The notes under the pieces were generated by a model. The model did not search any database, was not told the origin of the DNA, and saw nothing but the letters and a program-made list of their open reading frames with translations. Positions 1-12,023 of a stretch of DNA of 64,000 nucleotides are shown one piece after another (position 1 is the first letter of the stretch; each line of letters begins with the position of its first letter). The translations under genes and the position numbers were made by a program. Source of the DNA: Bigelowiella natans CCMP2755 (lineage: Eukaryota; Cercozoa; Chlorarachniophyceae); the NCBI GenBank assembly GCA_000320545.1, contig ADNK01001860.1:82501-146500 (forward strand), given 5' to 3'.

Positions 1-758
1 GCGGCCAATAGCTTTATCACCACAAAACCATTTATATCTCCTTGCACCCCCTTTCATCACATACGACGAAGGACACAAATATGCTACTACACACGCGTGT
101 TTGGTGTTTATACAATTATCATTATCATCATCATCACCATCATTATATCATCATGCTCTCACCCTGTCCACATCAAATGTGCTTCCATCTGCTCCGACTG
201 TTCCCGACCTCCTCTTTGCACCTGAAATAGGCGAGGAGGGGGCAAAAGTGTTTATGAGAGAGAGGGAGAGAGAGAGAGAAAATCTGTGTTGTCATCGTCG
301 TCATCATCACCCCATGAATAATGAGCTATCCTACCTGCCATCGGTGCCGCTCGTATCCCTATTTCAGAGTACTGCGACTGGCGTGACATGCGGTACGTGT
401 AAATGGGCCTCGTCTTCAGTCTAATATGTATTCGAATGATCAAAACGAACGAGGGGAGGAGAGAGAATGGAAGGAGGACACCGACAAGAAGAAATGTTTT
501 GACAAATGTCAGCATTTGCATCCTTGTAATCATTATGATGATGATCATCATCAGAACCACAAGCATATATCGTGATATCCTAGTCATGCTGAATAACTTA
601 CGTCACAGCGGCATGTTGCGACTCTTCCCTCTTCGCAGAATATACCTTAAACAATGCCAACACGTAAGGAAGTCATCGTCAGCAAAGCAGCAGGATTATG
701 GGGATTTAATGCTATTAAAAGAGAGAGAGAGAGGGGGGGGGGGGGGAAGTGTGCTCAC

Positions 759-1436
759 CTGTCCGATATGCTTGCTTTTCACTCGTAGTTTCTTGATCAC
801 CTTGCCCCCACTGCCCAGCCCATCAGGGACTAATGGATTGTCATAATAACAACAGTAATAATCGAGGCAAAGATGTTTATGAACCAACAACATATCGATC
901 TCGTGGAGAAGGTGAAAGTAACCGACCTTCCAAGGCCACTTCAAAGAGATCTTCTCCGAATATCTTGTGCACATGGCCAATCTTCCTGTTATACTTCTTG
1001 ATGAACCTCCCCTTCAGTCGCTCTATTTTGACCTACATGACATGCAAGAAGGAGATACAGAAGAAGAAGAAGAAGAAGAAGAAGAAGAAGAAGAAGAAGA
1101 AGAAGAAGAAGAGGGGGGGTGTGATGTGGGTCTGTGCGTGCTGTGTATAACGTGGGCCTAAGCTTTCTTTGGTCTTCCTTCTCCTCCTCCCCTCGTTAAC
1201 ACTATCTACCTGATCGCCAACAAGTAAAGGAAGAGCCTCGTAGTAGTCCCTGCGCCGCTTCGTTTTTGACCAAGGACGGACAGCGGGAACTTGATACATT
1301 AGGGAAGAGATGAGGGGGGGGGGGGAAGGAATCGTCAGCACAGCAGTGACAGTACACTGGACACAAGAGAAAGGACTATTTTTATTCGCTGGAGGTGAGG
1401 ATGTTTGGTTGATATTGTTCTATAAACAACACAGAA

Positions 1437-1475
<39 letters not shown>

Positions 1476-1896
1476 TACATGAGAATGAAAGAGAGAGAGA
1501 GAGAAAGGGAGAGAGAGAGAAAGAGAGAGAAGGGGAGAGGTAGAGAAATGCTTGATTGAATTGTAATGTGTGTGCGCGCGCGTGTGTGCATGTGCATGTG
1601 CATGTGTGTGTGTTTGTGTTTGTGTGTGCGTGCATATGTGTTTCTGCGTGCCTTTGCCCCTTTTTTTTATTTTCTTGCGCATCTTGTGTTTGATGTAAGA
1701 AGCGATCGCCATTTGAGTCTTGCGGTCGTACTGATCATAGAGGAAAGAGGAAAGATATGCAGATATACGTGTGTAATATGACATGTTGTGCGTGTGTTAC
1801 AATCTTAACGAAGTACTGCTAGGAAAGCAGCTTTCCCACCTTCTTGTACTTATTGCTCAACCCTTTGATTTGCCGCCGAAGGAGGACTCTGAGCAT
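759..1896 (-). CDS. Unrecognised basic protein, partial exon chain
   Basis: I do not recognise this protein. On the minus strand several splice-bounded blocks join in phase: 1840-1896 (begins ATG, ends AAG|GTGGGA), roughly 1720-1746 onward (YDRKTQMAIASYIKHK...), about 1210-1293 (RPWSKTKRRRDYYEALPL, donor after GGCGATCAG), 927-1032 (IERLKGRFIKKYNRKIGHVH) and 759-829 (ending KLRVKSKHIGQ, donor GTGAGC). The last three junctions are phase-consistent (0, then 1). The product is strongly Lys/Arg-rich without membrane segments or known motifs. Introns between the blocks carry AAG, CA and GA microsatellites. The second block lacks an obvious GT donor, the 3' end below 759 was not found, and the ATG could be internal. 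Coding is supported by splice signals and codon continuity only. Confidence 0.4.
1061..1111. repeat. (AAG)n microsatellite
   Basis: About 17 uninterrupted AAG triplets lie in an apparent intron between two minus-strand coding blocks. The long Glu/Lys open frames here are artefacts of the repeat. Confidence 0.9.
1436..1545. repeat. (CA)n plus (GA)n compound microsatellite
   Basis: A CA run of about 35 bp is followed by degenerate GA/GAAA tracts; a CA/TG-rich stretch continues to about 1640. Confidence 0.85.
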
Positions 1897-1899
1897 AGT

Positions 1900-3158
1900 T
1901 GGTAGTAGCAGTATTAGTACTACGCTTTACGTGGTGATCATGCTAACATTATTGGCAGGAAGAAACGTCAAATATTACCTAGGATTGGTATCAGTGTGAG
2001 TGCTGTATCCTGGGATGATACTGCGTGAGGAGGGCGAGGAGGATATCCAAAACGTGATGAAGATCTGAAGAGAAACACATCATCTTGTAGTCACATTAAA
2101 ATGTCACCAATATTGACATCGTCATCTTCCTTTGTTTCTAATGGTGTGATAAGATTATCTTATCTTGGAAACTTAATGAGAAAAGTTGAGCGAATGACCG
2201 TGGCTGCGGTGATAAGCCTGGATGGTGCCTGGTCACCCCTCTGTCGCTTGTATCCATCCCTCTCTTTTCCTCCTTCCTTCTTCCTCATATCTCCTCCAAT
2301 CACCACCAGGAAGAGGAAGCAGAAGAAGGAGGAGACTAATGACCCAGTACTAGTTAGATCTGGTGTCCATGGAAGCCATACTGTAGTACATTGTGGTCAG
2401 TGTTAATTAGGGTTATGGCTGCTTGTGGATAGAAAAGACTTCGCCCCTCCCTTATGCTCTCCCCCGTCATTCAAATTCTAGAACACGAACCGTTCGGAAC
2501 TCCCGAAAGTTGTTGCTTGCATGTTGAAATCGTATCCACCCCCTCTCTCCCCCCCGCGTGCTCTGTTCTGCAGAGAGTGCTCTGTTCGGAAGCTCGGATG
2601 GGGCAGTGAATATTCGGTCAGAATTATGCAGATGTTTCGAGGTAAAGCGCGATCCGATAAGGGGAGAAGTTTTGGAATTAAAATATCAGATATTCTTAGT
2701 ATATATTTTCAAAATATGATCTTTGCATGATCCGTAGAATGTAAGCTCTTTCTGAAGTACGGCCACCGCATCTTGGTGGATAGGGAGGATATCGCCCGGG
2801 TGATTTAGAAATTTTCCGCGGCCATGCACCTACGTGATTTTATGTCGCTGAGAATGAACAAACTGCGTTTTCGAAGTTTTGTGTGCCGCTGCGAGCGACC
2901 GCAAAATTATTTTTGGAAAACTTTTCACGCCACCCTTGGATACTGGTGAGCGCCCCAGCAGGCTGGGGGGGGGTCATGTTTGCTAGGGGAGAAATAGGAG
3001 GGGATTCTAAGAGATACAGCCTGCACAATGGGGAAATGGCTTGAATATCAAATATTTCCAATTTGCACATTCGATTTCGATATCTCTCGATAAATTTACT
3101 GCTGGTTGCATCCTGAGCATGAGATTGAAAGTTTTACTTATTTTGTTGACTCTCAGCT
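1900..3158. other. Intergenic stretch without a convincing gene
   Basis: I see no splice-consistent coding chain. Short open frames on both strands have no recognisable motif. A TCTCAG acceptor-like site lies immediately before the ATG at 3159, so part of this may be a 5' untranslated exon or intron of the next gene. Confidence 0.5.
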
Positions 3159-3825
3159 ATGTCATATTCAACCAACCTCGGGGAGCCACCTTCCGTCAAT
3201 GAAAGCGGTGACTCGAAGTCAACTCCGGCTGCAGTCGCAACAGGTGTCACACTTCCTGGCCCCAAGCCACTGAGCAGCACGATCTGGGATTCTGCGAAAG
3301 GTCACCTACAAAACACTCTTGTTCCTCCCAAATATTTCGCTTCTTTCTTCCTATTACGTGTCCGTATTGGATTAATCAGCCTTGATTTGATCCCGTCGCA
3401 GATATCAACCGCAAGTCTGGAGCTACAGAGAGTTCTGACTACGAGATTGTGAACGGATTGCCAAGATACACCGGCGCTAAATATGGCGCACAGCATCCCA
3501 TCGTTAAACTTGAGAAAGCTCACGATTTCACGAAGTATGAAAGGAATATAGAAAGAGGACAAGCAACCATTCGGATGGATTTCTTTTTTTTCCTTTGAAA
3601 CTCCTTTTCCCCAATGAAATGGATTTCTGAGCGAGCAAGGTTAACCTAGAACGTTTATTTATTATCAGGGAGAAGATCAAGTGGGAGGGACGTGTCCGGT
3701 ACATCCGTAAGCACCTCACACATTGCTACATGAAAGAAGGAGTCAATCATTATAAGTATTGTCGGGGATTGGCTGAGCGATACATGAAGGAGCTCAGTGC
3801 GGAACCAAAATGGACTGGATTCTAG
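3159..3825 (+). CDS. NADH:ubiquinone oxidoreductase PDSW/NDUFB10-like subunit
   Basis: Three exons, 3159-3300, 3402-3534 and 3669-3825, join in phases 1 and 2 to give 143 residues. The C-terminal exon carries a Cys-X11-Cys motif (CYMKEGVNHYKYC) followed by a charged amphipathic helix ending ERYMKELSAEPKWTGF. This matches the spacing and flavour of the CxxREGxNYxxxC segment of NDUFB10 (PDSW), a twin-Cys accessory subunit of the distal membrane arm of mitochondrial complex I. Length is close to family members (about 100-170 aa). The N-terminus is Ser/Thr/Pro-rich and the middle has the short TGAKYGAQHPIV stretch. The first donor (GTCACC) is non-optimal. The family assignment rests mainly on the Cys motif, so another twin CxnC mitochondrial protein is possible. 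Confidence 0.6.
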
Positions 3826-4538
3826 GCGATTATCGCATTTAGAACCAAGCACCTTAAGAAGAAAAAGAGGGGCATGATGCTGCTGTGGGCTGCAGGGTAG
3901 TGCTAGTAATAGTGGTAGTGATGAGTTTCGAAAGAATTGATACAATTGTAGCCGCTATAACAGCTCGTAGACTAAATTGATCGTCAGACTTGTCTGTGAT
4001 ACGATCGCACTACCAACCTTAATTATCCTCTGTTATTGCATGTAAGAATCTGGAAATAATCGTACACTCAAGCGCAAGAGATCCGCATGTTTACAATGTA
4101 CCACGCAGAGAAGCATGCGCCTTGAATATGTACTACTTCGTATGCTGTGTCTATTGTCGCGTAGCAGCGCCGCCTCTATGCACGACAGGACGTCCTAGAC
4201 GTATCGAACCATTGATCACACTGCTCAAATTGCTGCGCATGCATGTCTAGATGTCTTCTTGTTCGCATCACTTCACACCAAATGCATGATGACTAGATGA
4301 GCATCTGTGCATGCGCTGCTACATTTTGTCACTCTAGCACTGTCGGAGCTATGTGATGTAGCACTGGCATGCCCACACTATGATGGACATGCAATTATCA
4401 CTTGACATGTGTGCAAGGCAGAGCATTTACTAGCTTGCAATCTAGACGCAAAAATGCATGTGCAAGCTTGTCAAGATCTACCCACTCCACCATCAACCTA
4501 GCTAACCCCTTCAGAGGAGAGGAGAAGGTCCATGTCTT

Positions 4539-6052
4539 TCACGACACCACACGTGCTTTGCACATCGCATCTGCTTCTTCACAATGACCGCACGGGACAA
4601 CATGAAGCTTCCGAGATCGCCCACTGTGCCGATGGCGCGCATCTACTCCTGTGAGTGTTTGTTTTTTCGAGCTTGTGGCGACCGCTTCATGCCGCTTTTT
4701 CGAGTTGATGGCGACGACTTCTGCCCCCAACCCCCGCTTCAATTCCGTGCTCAAGAAGTACAAATCTCTCAAGTCTCTGTGGAATGCCTGGATCCGTCGC
4801 ATGATGCAATGATGCTTGATGAAGCTTTTGAGTTCATTGTCGCTTGCCAAGTCATAGGGAGTCTCCCCATTTCTTTTCTTGGCCTCAATGTGTGCCTTCA
4901 TGTCAACCAGGTACTTCACGATCTCAAAATGACCCCCAATCGAACCCGCGATCAACGGAGTGTTACCTAACATGTTGTATTGAAATCATTTCAAACAATG
5001 TAACATGTTCTACAACTGCTGTCTCAATGATAGTATTGGTACTCACCATATTTGCCTTCCGCCTCAATGTTTGCCTTGATGTCAACCAGGTACTTTACGA
5101 TCTCCAAATGACCTTCATCGCAACCCGCCATCAACGGAGTATATCCTATTATGTTGTATTGAAATCGTTATAAATCAAGTAATATCATCTACAACTGCTG
5201 TCGTAATGCTAGGATTGGTACCCACCATCTTCGTCTTTCGCCTCAATGTTTGCCTTCTTGTCAACCAGGTACTTTGCGATCTCAATGTGACCCTTTTTTG
5301 AACCCGCGATCAACGGAGTATCACCTAAAATGATGTATTGAAATCGTGAAAAATTACGTAACATCATCTACAACTGCTGTCGTAATGCTAGCATTGGTAC
5401 CCACCATCTTCGTCTTTCGCCTCAATGTTTGCCTTCTTGTCAACCAGGCACTTTGCGATCTCAAAATTGCCCTTTTGTGAACCCCAAACCAACGGAGTAT
5501 TACCTAACATGTTGCATTGAAAATGCAACAGTAAATTGTGCAACATCTTCTACAACTGCAGTCACAATGCTAGCATTGGTACCCACCGTTGTTGTCTTTC
5601 ACCTCAATGTTTGCCTTCATGTCAACCAGGTACTTTGCGATCTCAAAACAACCCCCACTCGAACCCGCGATCAACGGAGCATCACCCAATGCATCGTGAT
5701 GTGAACATTTCAAAACATTTCAAATCATGCAACATCTTCTACAACTGCTGCCTAAATGCTAGCATTGGCACCCACCATGCACGTTTTTCGCCTCAATGTT
5801 TGCCTTCTTGTCAACCAAGTACTTTGCGATCTCAAAATTACCCCCACTCGAAGCCGCGATCAACGGAGTGTCACCTGTGCATTGCATTGAAATGATTTCA
5901 AATGATGCAACATCTTCTGCAACTGCTGTCTCAATGCTAGTGTTGGTACCCACCACATGCGTTTTTCGCCTCAATGTTTGCCTTGATGTCAACAAGGCAC
6001 TTTGCGATCTCCAAATGACCCCATTTGGAACCAGCGATCAACGGAGTGTCAC
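4539..6052 (-). CDS. Ankyrin-repeat protein built from single-repeat exons
   Basis: Minus-strand exons 5954-6052, 5776-5874, 5587-5685, 5405-5503, 5226-5324 and 5047-5145 are each exactly 99 bp and each encode one ankyrin repeat (G-x-TPLIAGSxGGHxEIAKYLVD, then KKANIEAK). They are followed by a terminal exon at 4539-4966. All introns are phase 1, so any exon can be lost or gained without a frameshift. The terminal exon adds one more repeat, then about 110 residues with no motif I recognise, including a Cys-rich end (PCGHCEEADAMCKARVVS). Introns are 79-90 bp and similar to one another. Exon 5587-5685 has TGG instead of the expected TAG acceptor. The 5' start was not found above 6052. Ankyrin repeats bind protein partners; the partner is unknown. 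Confidence 0.85.
4967..6052 (-). repeat. Tandem array of ankyrin exon+intron units (about 180 bp)
   Basis: Six units of 178-189 bp repeat head to tail. Both the 99-bp exon and the intron (donor GTGGGTACC or close variants, then a conserved AATGCTAGCATTG-type core and GACAGCAGTTGTAGAAGATG) are conserved, which shows that whole genomic units were duplicated. Confidence 0.9.
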
Positions 6053-6099
6053 CTCATAGCAAAATGACCACATCTTTGCATGTCAACAACAATTTGTGT

Positions 6100-8230
6100 C
6101 ATCTTCCAAGTTTTGGCAAAATCTGCTTTCGGGGTTGTTCATGACTCATTCTGTCACAACTCACATCAACACCTGTGCGAAGCGACTCACATTTTTTTGT
6201 GAAGAAAAATGTCATGCATTCATGATGTGCTGCTGCGACAATGTCAACGATGCAGCTTGCTGCCCACCGTGACGACCGCACTCCTCAACATTTGCGTTTT
6301 CCAAAACCAAACGCTTCAGATGGGGAAGGTCGTTGCTGTGTGTTGCTTTGAAGGTGTTGCTGGAGGTGCCAGACGACATCACGATTGCCCCACAGATGGT
6401 TTCTGCGAAACACGCTTCTTCCGTTTCACTGTGCTCTGTTCCGTTGCGATGAGTCGGTCAGTAGCGGGCACTAGCAGTGTTGATGCCGGTGCCGCAATTT
6501 TTTTTTGAATTGTCATTTTTGAAAACATCGCTAACGGATGAAACCACTGTTCGATTCGTTCAAACACCACTCGAAATCTTGACAAGTGGTGTTTGGCTTT
6601 GTTTGTTCAAACACGTTTGAACTCAAGCACTTGTGCGCAGCTCCAGCACAGAGCGTGCACCGTTGAATGCACACATCGAACGCTCTGGCGTTGCTGGTGC
6701 GCACGCATGGCTGGACAGTGCAGCAAGCCCAATGCGCACGTGCACAGCAGTGTCAAGAATCGTGCGCAGAGCAAAGACGTGCGTGCACATTGATGTGCAT
6801 GCGCTGGCATGCGGCCCAGTGGCGCACGATGCAACTGCATGCCAACGCTGCTGTTGCGCTGATCTGGTGGATGCACGACGTGTGTTCACACAATGAAGAA
6901 TGGACGCTCGACACAACCAGAGCCATGCACTTGAAACAGCTTGGCTTTCCCCGTGTCCCACGTGCACGTGTCAACGGGTGTCAATCAATGTGAAGTTTGC
7001 AAGCATCGCCATCGAATCACCTGGACGAGAGCCGTTCAGCACTTGCGACGCTGGCAATCTTGACTCTTCCGTGTGCCTCGCAGACACTGCTAGACTGGGA
7101 CAGTGCGAAGAAAAAGACGCCACGTGCAACACACGTGTCGTGGCAAATTGAAGGACATTGGATCACTTGCTCTGGCGTGCACTGCTCACAATCATCAACA
7201 ACGCAAATTGCACAACCAGCTAGCTGATTGTCATCACGGACCACAACAATGATGACACCAAGTCCATGCACAAGCATCTGGCCAAAGACTGATTCGATGA
7301 AAGACCGCGCGCAGTCGTGCGCGGCGCGATCCAGAGAACGTGCTTTTGCATGCATGAAACATGTGACAATGGAGACAAACGGACACAACGACACAACACG
7401 TCAGCGCTGCAGCCGCTGCTTTGCACGCACACGCGCGCACAGCTGTGTCAGGATGACCATTGAAAACACTTGATCAATTCATCAATGCATCAGTCTCACA
7501 CACGTGTTTGCGCGTGCACACAGCGCTGGAGCGTCAACTCAGCTGCGCAATCCACATGCGCACGCAAATTGCACAGCTAGACATTGCGCTGCGCTTGCTA
7601 GTTTGGCGCTCATGGCATCTGTGCACATGCACAAACCAAGCACAATGATGTGCAATGACATGCACTAGATGCGGCATTCCACACGCGCCATGCGTTGCAC
7701 TGGCACATTGTGCATGACGGACGATGCAATGAACACATCAAACTTGTTCAATTGTCATTGCATCGCAGCTCATTGCATTGTTCACAAGTGCATGCTTGGT
7801 TCACGTGAGCACGAAATGCAATTGTCATGCACAAATGCATGAATGCAAATGTTCGAGATTCATTTGTGCAATGCAAACGACGTTCCGGATCGCAGCTACG
7901 ATGCGCCACGCGCACACGTCTCGTGATCATCGTGCTGCGTGGCATGTGTCCAGAAGTCGTGTACGCTGAAAACCTGCGTCGTCTAGTTGTGGTGATGCGT
8001 CATTTTTGCGTGCGCGCATGCCATTTAGCAATGACATGCGTCCATGCCAGGCGGATTACATGAGCAGGATCGAATCTAGGAATGCGCTAGTTGACTACTA
8101 ATCGACAATTTCTACGCACATACGCCTGGCTCACATCATGCATTGCATGCTGCCACATGTCTAGCTAACTAGATGCAATTGTGTGCGCGCATCGCTTTTG
8201 TTCACGACGTCTGTCCCGTACGTAGCATTG
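6100..8230. other. TGCA/GCAC-rich gene-poor island
   Basis: This 2 kb stretch is dense in TGCA, GCAC, CATG and ACGTG words and has open frames in most reading frames on both strands, as expected from a composition with few stop triplets. I found no splice-consistent gene. The plus strand at about 7090-7150 reads GQCEEKDATCNTRVVA, resembling the C-terminus of the neighbouring ankyrin protein in inverted orientation. A piece of a dispersed repeat lies at 7450-7496. Confidence 0.5.
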
Positions 8231-8735
8231 TGATGTAGACTCTTTTTATTATTACTCTTTGATTTTTTACAGTGATTTGATTAGCTTTGCAAATCAGATG
8301 AAATAACCGAATGTCACAAAAAATACATAACCCAATCACAGACTAATTCATCTCTACGACTTCTTAAAATTTGCGCAATAACGACTTGAAAATAAACACA
8401 AAATATGAATTAGGAACGTTTGGCTGATAATAGGACGAAAGGTTCACCTGTCACAGCTTTAACAATATCTTCTCTAGAGTACATTTAACTTATCATTGTG
8501 ACAAACTTTAAACTTTATGTATTTCATCATATTTTCAATCTGGTTTTTATATTTCCTCGCACTTTAATTTCCAGCTTCTTCCCATCGTGTGTGATAGAAT
8601 TGTGGACGCGTCTAATTTCATCCATGAACCACAACCAAATCCGAGGCAGATCTCCAACTCTGTCCTTTTAGCCTGCTTACTGCTGCTGCTGCTGCTACTA
8701 CTACTACTACTACAACTACAAAAAATACTACAAAC

Positions 8736-8773
<38 letters not shown>

Positions 8774-8838
8774 AACTGTTACGACAACTAAAAGAAGTGC
8801 GAGTCTCACTTCTGCTACGCACCACTACTTTGTATGTC

Positions 8839-8878
<40 letters not shown>

Positions 8879-8984
8879 ATAACTTATTTCCTTCCAAACC
8901 AAAACTATCTACATTAAGCTCTTCTTCAGCTCCTCCTTTCGTTCATTTGCTAGTGGGTGTATTCTTCTCGATTTATGATCTCCA
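8231..8984. other. AT-rich then triplet-repeat spacer
   Basis: 8240-8560 is AT-rich with nothing recognisable. 8680-8870 holds CTG/CTA/ACT triplet runs and a (CT)n tract at 8840-8873. The long Leu/Ser frames come from the repeats. Confidence 0.6.
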
Positions 8985-9536
8985 CTACCATCGTTCACCA
9001 TCATCATCGTCATCATCATCATTGAGATTTCTCCTACCCCTGCTGCTGCTCCTACTGCTGCTTTCTGAGAGGGTATTCCCATCCAACTCGCCCCTCCTTC
9101 TCCTCCTCCTCCTCCGGCTACTACTGCTATTGCTGCTCGTTGAAGTATTATCGCTCTTACTACCAGATTTCCTCTTATTCCTTCTTTTCCGTGTCTTCTT
9201 TGTTTCCGCGTCGATTGGTGTGCTGGATGTTGCTGCTGTCGCTTCTGCCACCACCATTTCATGCTGCCCTCCTCCTCCTCCTCCTCGACACTCTCTCTGT
9301 GCCTTTAGTAGCTGTTCGTGAACGTCTTCATTGTCATCTGCTGCACCCGTGGAAGTCAGTTTTAGTGCCACTTTGCAGAATTCCTCATCCTTTTATTTTA
9401 ACAAGGAGGAGGGGGAGGGAGAGGGAATAAAGGCTTAAAGCGACGAATAGGATAGTTGAAAATCTTGCATCCTGCAGCTCATATGAGGGAGAGGGCGGGG
9501 GGGGGGGGGGGGATTTTCGTTGTATAGTTGTCCGCA

Positions 9537-9572
<36 letters not shown>

Positions 9573-11951
9573 AAAATTACCTCCCAATAAGGGCCTCGGT
9601 CTTTACGGCTCATTTGCTGAACAACCTGAGAAGCATTTGTAAAGATGCTGATTATTGCCTGCACGATGGTATGACATGATGCTATCTCTACACAAAAAGT
9701 ATTTAAAATATGTATTGCTACCCATTCGCGCATCTTCTCGTTGTTTTGGCGCTGATGCTCCTCCGGGGCTATCTTTTTGCTGCCACCACCACCACCACCA
9801 CCACCGCTACTTCGGTAGTTCTTAGATCTGGATGACACGAGCGACTTGGTTGACGGTACTGGAGCTGATGCAGATTTAGACGACTTGGCAGATTTCGCAA
9901 AGCGCTGTCGCATCTCGTGGAGGATGCCGCGAGCCATGGCTGTCATGTCGCGCTTCCGGTACCTTGATTTGTTATCAACAGAATAAGTCATCAGCATTCA
10001 GCAGCAGCAGCAGCACCTTTGTGAAGGAGGACATAAAAAAAGGAAGAGGGAATCAGTGGCAGCACACACAAATATGTTGCCACTGTTGGGTGTTGTTGTT
10101 GTTGTTGTTGTTGTTGTTTGTACTCTTGCAAGTCAATGTCCACTCTTTTGAAGAGTTTCGGAAGCTTCTTCTTCTCGATCTGAGCCCTGACTTCCTTCCT
10201 GACCAAAGGGTCTAACCCTCTTACCTCTGAAAAGAATGTCAATGAAGACGAGGAGGAGGGGGAGGATGGCAATGATAAGCCAATACTAGCGGCAGTACTA
10301 GTAGCAGCAGCCGTCGTAGTTGCAGTAGCAGTAGTAGTAGTGGTAGTAGCTTGTGGTAAAGTCGGAGGAAGGGGTCTCAAAGACTTCAAATCAAGGGTCT
10401 GGAGGGACTCTACTAGATCCTGGATGGTGTGATTTGAAGCCACTGCTTGATGAGCACTTGCCTTTTCGGCGTTCACTGTCGCTCCTTTGTTCATCATCTT
10501 CATCAGCAGCATTGAATCCTGTGCCTCCCTCTCTCCACTTCCTCCGTCAATTTGCAAGATCATAGCGCGGATGGATAGCAACGCCTTCAAAGCACGCGCT
10601 GACGATGGATATCCCTTCGGGAACTCAATGGCCTCTCTCACAGCCTCGGCTAGAGTATGCAACTTCGCTTTCGCTTCATTCCTCGCATCGTGCTCTGCGA
10701 TTGCCAGAAGGGAACTCGGTGTCTCGCTAGATGCCAGCCGCTCCTGCACCATCTCGATGGCATATGCCAAAGTTTCTGCCTGGGGCTGCTTCAAGACCTG
10801 CCCCCCGTGGTTGGTGGTGGTGGTGGTGGAAATAATAAAAATTAGCGACGACTCAAAAAAGCACATGGCTCAGCTGAAAGAGAGAACGATGGCGAAACAT
10901 TCCGATCGGTATACCGTATTGTTTTGCCCTCCCCACTCGTATAACTCATTGCACCCCCCCCCCCCCACACTCACCCTTGCCTGCTTCTGCGACTAAAGAT
11001 GATTACTACCTCTTCCGGCCACGACTCCCTCCCCTCCAACATCCTGATCACGGCCTCCCACTTGTCCCGCGCTGCTGCGAGGGGGTGCTTGCGCTTGATG
11101 TCCATTTTCGGGTCAAGGTACTCGTTCAGTTTCTGTAGCATCTGCGGTACCTTCTTTCTCTCCGCATCTAGCAGGAGTCTCTCGGACGTGGGTCTCATGG
11201 CGACCGGCGGCACATCGATACCCCGCCGCCGCGCGTGGGCCGCCATCGCGCGGTAGATCAAAAGAGTTGCGATGGCGTCCTTCGCAGCATACACAATCTA
11301 GAGGAGAAAGTGAACAATATTTTTGTTGAAGACTGTCCGTAAAAACTGAGAGAGGAGAGAGCTGCTGCAAGTGTTAGAGAGGTACGACTAGCTATGGCCA
11401 CTACCCCTACTACTATTACTACTACTATTACACTACGAACGCCAATGCTTCTTATTAACGGACGCTACTTACTCTTACAAACACATACAGTCATTATCCA
11501 CCACACACCACCATTACTACCTGACTCCGGGAAAGTACTTCCCGATTCCAATTACTCTTCTGCAGCTTTTTAGAGAGCGATCTATCGATGAATGCAGCGC
11601 AGAGGTCGGCGAGGGACAGATTCTCGCTTGATATTGCTCGCGCCAGCTGCAACGTATCCAGCACGTGTCGACTGTCAATACCTACACAAATAACGAGGAG
11701 ATCCTTTCATTACTCATTTCTGCGGTCATGGCTCCTCTATAATACTACTACTGCTGGATATATATCCGCACTGCTGCTGCTGCTGCTGCTAGTACCCCAA
11801 TTTGTGTAGAGCGGGTGGGTGTCTCCGGTTTCGTCATGGCAAACTTTAGGAGTGTCGGCCTCCAGCACGGCTCGTAAAGTGCTGTTCAATCATTTTATAT
11901 CACCAACTTTAAATTGCATGCCTCCTCACGAGACTCCTGGTCATCTTCACT

Positions 11952-12023
<72 letters not shown>

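Noticed and set aside
8587-9321. 244-codon open frame on the plus strand
   Set aside because: It is poly-Leu/Ser from CTG, CTA and CT repeats and lies opposite the terminal exon of the exonuclease gene.
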